Of a stretch of DNA of 64,000 nt, positions 58,259 to 64,000 are shown one piece after another. The notes under the pieces were generated by a model, which was not told the origin of the DNA, searched no databases, and saw nothing but the letters and a program-made list of their open reading frames with translations. The DNA comes from Nageia nagi. Lineage: Eukaryota > Pinophyta. Each line of letters starts with the position of its first letter. The stretch's first letter is position 1. The stretch is from assembly GCA_050084985.1 (NCBI GenBank), contig JBITNC010000002.1, positions 16,678,001-16,742,000 on the forward strand. The letters are read 5' to 3'. Made by a program: the position numbers and the translations under genes.

Positions 58259-58500
58259 TATTAAGGAGGAAATTTGAAGAGGTGGCCATTGGGACTGGGC
58301 GTAAGGAATGAAGAAGGGGCGTGGGCATTGCCGAAGATGATCACAGAGGATTCCAATGCCAGTATTTATTGTAATGCAGGTGGAATGTTATCCACGCAAA
58401 ATGCCACCAAAGCCTTCTACCAACTTCACTACAGAAATTTCATTGAACGCGCAACTTTACTACCTTCACATTATTTTCTGATTGTAATATAAAATAATTA
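58259..58500. other. GC-richer segment abutting the RLP truncation
   Basis: This short stretch (for example GGGCGTGGGCATTGCCGAAG) is clearly richer in G and C than its surroundings and is open for 72 codons on the plus strand. I recognise no family on either strand. It could be an exon fragment of another gene captured at the breakpoint. Confidence 0.35.
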
Positions 58501-59639
58501 AATTTCAAATATATTAAACAATAATAATAAATAGCTGTGTAATAAATAAAGTATTGAAACGAAATATATTTGATTGTAATTATAGTTTGATACTTTTGTT
58601 CTTTCTAAATACTGAAAATGATTATGAATAAATCAAAAACTGCTTTTATATATATATATATAGTTCCTTTAAAATATCATTTATTTATTTTAATTTTTAT
58701 TGAGGAATATGAATAAAGAAAAATAGTTTCATTTCAATTAAAAAATATATTCATTTTGAACAAGAAAATGGTTTCATTTCTATTGAAAAATATGTGCATA
58801 CATTAAACATCCCCTTTCAATGATGATATCCAAAACTTGAGGTCATAATTGTAATTATTAATAATCTTTTCCTTCATGAATTTCTTTATATGTGTATGTA
58901 GAATGTATTGAAGGATCAAATATAAATGTGTAATGCATTTCAATCTTGGATCCTTTAATGCATAATTGGAAAATTCATGTTATCGTTAATTAAAAGAGTG
59001 ACACCTCTTTTCATCAAATTCATGTTCATGGAAAATTTGCCTCAACCATGCAATCTTGCAGGTCATCTAAGCTACAATTTTATATTTATTTTTTGTTGGA
59101 GATATGGAGACATTTATGTTGCTTACTTGATAAATTAATATAACCAATTTGAAGTGAAATGTTAAATGCAGAATTAGAATTTCTTCTATTACATACCTAA
59201 CAAAATTTGCATTTGCATAACTAAATAACTTTATCTTGCATCATTTCCAATATAAGATAAGATGCATTTAATCTCCTTTTAAATTAAGTAAAAGGGATAA
59301 TCATAATATTAAAACCTTGTAAGGTATGAAATTACAATTGCAATATCTAACCTATTGTTTGTTGAGTAAGTAAGACATTAAAATTATCAGGGCCATATCC
59401 ACCAATAATAAGTTTCATTCTATTATTTTTTATGAAGAGGAGTGTAAGGTAGTGAAAAAAATATATGTTGATGAGGGTAGCAATGATAGCCAGTCTTCTA
59501 GTATCGTGAACTCTTCTTAAATAGTCTCACAAAGCCCATAATGTAGCCCCTCAAACACTCTAAGGGAGAGCTTTCCAAGTTCTTACTTAAGTGATTCATC
59601 ACATAAAATGTCAATTTTACTCTTATGTAAAGAAAGAGA
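58501..59639. other. AT-rich sequence without recognisable gene
   Basis: It contains a short TA run at 58648-58662. Nothing else was recognised. Confidence 0.45.
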
Positions 59640-60600
59640 AAAAATAAATCACTCCAACTTAATAATGCTAATTAAATTGTTGGAAAGAAACTTTGATAAA
59701 AGATTAGCTAGAGATGAAGCTTAGGATATTGACCAAGTTGTTCAAAATATTGAAAAGCTTTATGTGTACACCAATGATGAAGAAGAGCTAAAAGTTGACA
59801 TGATTAACTGTGATTTGATTATTTATATTGACTTTCAACATTCATATTTTGAATAATATTGTATTAATAGTGTTTGGATGCAAAGCTATAAAAGAATATA
59901 TTAATTCCATCTAATAAAATGATACTTAGTAATGAAGCCTAACATTGTATGAGATAGTATCTTTGCATAATCTTAATAATGAAGTAGTATTAATATCATC
60001 GTATATAGGTATTGCTCTTGTATCATGATACATAGGTATTGCTCTTGTATCATGATACATAGGCTTGGCAATGAATTAGACTCATGAAAGATGACTTGCA
60101 TGCCCATCATAAGGTTGAGTTTTATCTAATTATTGTAATAAACTATGCGATTCATATCATTATTAAGTTTTATATTGTTCTAAAAATTAATTATATATTT
60201 TATTATGTTAGATCATCACTTTTTCTTATGGAATGTGGTTATGTCAAATGTGAGATCATTACAATAAAATAAAAATATGAACTAAGTTTTAACCTTATCA
60301 AATGTAGTAATCTTATGAAATATTAAAAATAAAGAGATAATAATTTGCATATTAGAATCCTTATAAACTCTCAAAACTTTATTAACTTATCATAAGATTC
60401 ATCCTAATAACATTCATACTTTCATCATAAAGGAAATATGTAATATCTATTCCTTTTACCCTACATTATTGTAAAGCATTAATTAATTATAAATACATTT
60501 AATAGCTTAAACTACAAACAGTCAAATCTTAATCCTTAAAATATAATAAAATATTTATAATATCACGTTTACAAAAATAACACAATTCAACTTCTAGCTA
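59640..60600 (+). pseudogene. copia pol relic, paralogue of 47990-48960
   Basis: DIDQVVQNIEKLYVYTNDEE, then VDMIN and FQHSYFE, then NSVWMQ, a frame shift, and AIKEYINSI with NDT match the linker and start of a copia RT. ECGYVKCEIITIK at about 60225-60265 corresponds to the block in the other copy. A near-perfect 29-base tandem repeat (TAGGTATTGCTCTTGTATCA followed by TGATACA) lies at 60005-60062. Confidence 0.6.
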
Positions 60601-60834
60601 TCAAACTTATTCAATAATAAAAAATACTTCTGAAATAGTTTTATAATTGATTTCAGTAATATTTAAAATATTCAGAAAAACTCAACCAAATTCGAAACTC
60701 CATTCAGCATATTTATAATTATCTATATCTATAACACAAACAGAAAAAAATCTTTCGGTTCAACTTTTAGGAATGAAAAGAAAATTAATGCTTTAAAATT
60801 ATGCATAATTATGTCATAACATGGAATTATGCTG

Positions 60835-61300
60835 GTCTTCTTTCCTTTCTCATACGCAGGAGGACTATGAGAAGTAAATTCTGATTAGGATTAGTTCTTT
60901 GGAAAAGGGCATCCCCATAAGTTTCAATTCCCAACAACTATGATGACTTTGGAAATGTTTATAGCTTTCGTTCATAATTCCTGAAAGGCTGCGGTTGACA
61001 AAATTTAATTTGCCCGAGTAGGTATTGAGTGATTCAACCTGCTAAGGATTTCTTCCAGATAATGGCGACAAGAATGCGGATCAAATATTTCCACGCTGAA
61101 TGCAGGTAAGAAAATGAACACCCAAACGATTAATGTCAATGTGGGCCGAGGAGACAAAATGATTGATCTGGAATCTATCTTTTATGGAAATTTAAAGAAA
61201 ATGAACACCCAAACGATTAATGTCAATGTGGGCCAAGGAAGAGAAAATGATTGATCTGGAATCTATCTTTCATGGAAATTTAAAGAAGTTGCAAGGTGTT
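60835..61300 (-). pseudogene. RLP relic, most decayed copy
   Basis: On the minus strand SGRNP, a stop, QVESLNTYSGKLNFVNRSL and SGIMNE align with the last LRRs of the intact RLP, and a decayed cap (GMPFSKEL) follows. Upstream, 61140-61290 holds two tandem copies of a segment of about 75 bases containing ATGAACACCCAAACGATTAA and AATGTGGGCC. On the minus strand it could encode the N-terminal hydrophobic region, as at 40020. The middle of the gene is missing. Confidence 0.65.
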
Positions 61301-61546
61301 GTAAATGTTTACGTGGAAATGTGTTCTCTATCTCAACTCTTCAGAAATTCCTTGGTTTGAGGAGCATCTTCTTTTCTCATCCAGACTTTACTGGGCTTTA
61401 GATATGAGTCGTGCAATGACACCACGAAGAGCAACACGTGATGACTGATACATTACTTATGAGATCGATCATCACTATTAGGAGACCTTAAAAAGAAAGG
61501 CAATAGAAATTTCAAGCAAATGAATGTATAAATGTAATATTTTATA

Positions 61547-62255
61547 GGGAAAATTACAAAAGTAACCTTCAAAATTGAAGGAATTACAAAAATGATCTTA
61601 TAAAATTTTTAATTACAAAAATGATACTCCATTAGAAATTTCACGACTACATTCAAATTGTTTGTTTGGCATCTTTCAAACTCTCTTTTATGTGTGCATT
61701 TGATAATGATGTTAAGGTCAAAATTGAGAAGACCTTCTCCAAGATAGTGTCAATTTTGTCTTTTGTCAATCTTCACCATTGGAAAAGCCAAAGAAAATAT
61801 TTCCAACCGATGTTTTCGATGGAAAAATGGAGCGAAATTGCTTGAATTTTATACATTACCTGTTCATCCTAATTTTTGCATTGGAGTAGGGCAGTATATG
61901 TATAGAGAGCATATGTGAACCATTTCTTACAGCAAACTCGTAAGAAACAAAAGGATAATAAAAGTCAAAAGAGACGTTATGTGAATTTCGATTGATTGCT
62001 ATTAAGAAGTAGAGCATGGATAGACATACAAGAGGAGTTCAGGAAAGCATGCATAGTTTTGTTGAGATGTCCCTCTTTACAGAGTGCAACAACTATAGGG
62101 TGGGTAGGGGGATCTATTCTTATGAGAAGAAAGTTTGAGATACCCTTAGCAAACAATTTGAATCTAGTTCTGATTTGAGGTTTTTGTAAATAAAAGTTTT
62201 ACAGGGTTATTTTTGTAATTTTTTCAATTGTGAGGATCAGTTTTATAATTTTCCT
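61547..62255. mobile_element. MULE-like non-autonomous DNA transposon (709 bp)
   Basis: Long inverted ends: GGGAAAATTACAAAAGTAAC on the left and, reversed and complemented, AGGAAAATTATAAAACTGAT on the right. The similarity continues for about 60 bases (both contain AATTACAAAAAT). The flanks are a perfect 9-bp duplication, TATTTTATA (61538-61546 and 62256-62264), typical of Mutator-like elements. The paralogous segment at 47173-47400 has a single TATTTTATA and no insertion. A 60-codon plus frame (61996-62178) inside is unlikely to be a transposase. Confidence 0.85.
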
Positions 62256-62264
62256 TATTTTATA

Positions 62265-62769
62265 ATAGTGATGTGTTAAAATAAATTAATTTAGAATTTT
62301 TAAAATATAAATGTATTTTATATTATTTGATTTTAATTTTATTTTTTTTAAATTTATCTATTTATTTTATTGTTAAGATTTAAATGACATGTATTAAACA
62401 CCATTCCAACAACATGATATTATTACTTGATCAATAATATTAAATTCAAATAAAAAAATCAAAATTTAAATATTTCAAATAGTTAAAAATTTAAATTTTT
62501 GAGTTTTTGAAATTTGGGCCTAAATTCATTTAAAAAAATTAAGTGTATTTTTGCAATAAAATACATAATATAGCTTTGATTTGGATAATTTTTTTATGTT
62601 GGATTTAGAATTTTGAAGACTACAAATTGAGAATATTTTAAACCTTATTGGTGTTTTGTAAAGACATTTTATCAAGAAAAGAAGTTGTGTGAAAATTTTG
62701 TGATATAGTTGAGTTTTGAATATTTGACAAAAATGCATTCCCTAGTGAGTATTGTTGGTGTTGTATTGA
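62265..62769. other. AT-rich sequence, partly paralogous to 47197-47480
   Basis: The first 200 bases match the 47-kb segment. The rest up to 62769 may be the untranslated leader of the following copia element, but no LTR or primer site could be recognised. Confidence 0.45.
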
Positions 62770-64000
62770 TCGAAAAGAGAACTATCTAGAGTGGTCTAGA
62801 AAACTCAAGCATAACCTCATTTTCAATGACTTTTAGGTTATCATTTACGATGGTGATAATCCTCTTACCAAACCGACTGAAGCCAAGGAGCTTGCAATTC
62901 ATATTCATAAAAATATGAAGGTGTATGTTTTGATTGTAATTTCTATGAATAAAGAGGTTAATCACCATATTAAATCAATTGTTGATGTATGGAATAGTTT
63001 GAAAAAGTTGAAAGACTTATTTTTCAAAATTAGAATTAATCCAATTACAATTGAAACTTTTCAACCTTGACTTGAAGGATAATGATCCCATGGCATTAAT
63101 TTTATAAATTCAAGTAATTATGTATGATATAGATTCTACAAGTGTGAAGATGGATATTGCTCTTACATCCTTGATTACCCTCTACCCAACATATTATTAT
63201 TAACTTGAGTCACTCCAAGCTAGTGTTTTATTAAAAGCTCTCACTTTTGTTACATTGGCTGATAAAATTGCAGAGCTTGAGAAAGCTTTTGATAAAATTA
63301 TTGTAGAACTTATTGGAGATACATTGTGTGCTTTCCAAAAAGGAAATAATCCATAGTATGATTCTTTTATAGGAAAGTATAGAAGGTATTATTGTACTAG
63401 GAATAATAGAGGCAAGGGGTGGATCTAATCAAGATGACTGTCGATAGAGATGTTATCTTCATTATGTTCAATGTGATAGGAATAGAAATGATATAAAATT
63501 TTATCAAATACTATGGAAAAAAATCAAAAATAAACATAATAATAGGGCAAAAAAAAATAAAAAGATAAAGAACTCTAGAACTACTCAATTTGTTATTGTT
63601 GAGCATAAATTAGTATTGAAGATTTTCTCAATATTTATTTCACATCATGGGAAGATGTGTGGTTGCTTGATACTAATTTTTCATTAGACCTTCAAACCCA
63701 AAATTAGACCTTACTAACATATCCAACATTAGACCTTCAACGATAAAGATTGGAACTATAAGACTCGATTTACTAGGACTTCTAAATTTTATTCTTCATG
63801 ACGTTCTTTATCTTTTAGAATTGATGAGGAACTTTCTTTCTCTAGTCATAATTCATCAAAAAGAGCATTCTATTCACATTTTTAACAGTAAGGTAGAGAT
63901 AAGGAGATCTTCCAACAACAAGATTGCAATGATTGGAATGGAGGATAAGAAGCTACTTAAGCTAAAAGAAAATTTTGTTTGGTCGAAGAATTATGCATAT
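62770..64000 (+). pseudogene. copia gag and protease, running off the window
   Basis: DRKENYLEWSRKLKHNLIFN, then DGDNPLTKPTEAKELAIH and VDVWNSLKKLKDLF match the N-terminal half of a copia gag. A leucine-rich middle and a decayed cysteine block at about 63380-63480 follow. At 63655-63690, VWLLDTNFS replaces the protease W-L-L-D-T-G-A-S active site. Then IKIGTIRLDLLG, LHDVLYLLELMRNFLSL and ENFVWSKN follow the protease/pre-integrase order. Stops at about 63070, 63200 and 63355 disable it. The rest lies beyond the window. Confidence 0.8.

Overview
The window reads as nuclear DNA of a seed plant. It is AT-rich and gene-poor, and it is packed with old, nested and decayed retroelements. The few recognisable host genes are broken plant families: an LRR receptor-like protein (RLP) cluster, copies of a PPR-DYW C-terminus, and a plant-mobile-domain remnant. 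A large-genome plant such as a gymnosperm would fit, but nothing in the sequence proves it. I see no tRNA, rRNA, CRISPR array or intact cellular gene with a full reading frame. The best open frame is a 572-codon, 5'-truncated RLP on the minus strand (33471-35189).

Layout. 1-6610: unassigned AT-rich sequence with a decayed plant-mobile-domain reading frame (about 760-1500, minus), a short interspersed repeat (2880-3190) and a 420-bp-period duplication (4423-5138). 6612-31814: one Ty1/copia element on the minus strand, bounded by a perfect 5-bp duplication (AGTTG) and taken apart by later insertions. These are (i) a long-LTR, almost interior-less element at 7986-12489, whose left LTR itself carries a 597-bp hAT-like insertion; (ii) a 493-bp solo LTR at 13541-14033 with a perfect ATAAC duplication; (iii) a Ty3/gypsy reverse-transcriptase scrap at about 14600-14785; and (iv) a 14.4-kb plus-strand Ty3/gypsy (Tat-like) element at 15115-29544. 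With these removed, the copia gag, protease, integrase, reverse transcriptase and RNase H read through in order on the minus strand.

The 14.4-kb element is the most unusual object here. It has about 1-kb LTRs, a recognisable Tat-type gag with a zinc knuckle, and a polypurine tract, but no pol. About 8 kb between gag and the 3' LTR is filled with pyrimidine-rich, TCAT-rich sequence. That stretch contains several tandem arrays, including 12 short hairpin-forming units (21680-22375) and four 100-bp units (22421-22810). A GGGGYAAAG motif recurs through the arrays.

31815-64000: a decayed RLP and PPR neighbourhood. Five RLP relics lie on the minus strand (33471-35215, 39765-40030, 40612-41265, 57143-58258, 60835-61300). 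Two of them share nearly identical coding and 3' flanking sequence, so they come from a recent segmental duplication. Six plus-strand copies of a PPR-DYW C-terminus plus its 3' flank lie at 38620-45830, broken up by LINEs. Three LINE 3' portions (36755-38622 minus, 42766-45126 minus, 46110-47172 plus) and one LINE ORF1 relic (50880-51800 minus) are present. A pair of related copia pol relics (47990-48960 and 59640-60600) and a further copia gag-protease running off the right end (62770-64000) complete the picture. A 709-bp MULE-like insertion with a perfect 9-bp duplication sits at 61547-62255, and its empty paralogous site is visible at 47188-47196.

How it works together: nothing here looks like a functioning pathway. 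The window is a record of layered transposition, segmental duplication and decay around an RLP/PPR locus. Its value lies in the nested order of events and in the odd gag-only element.
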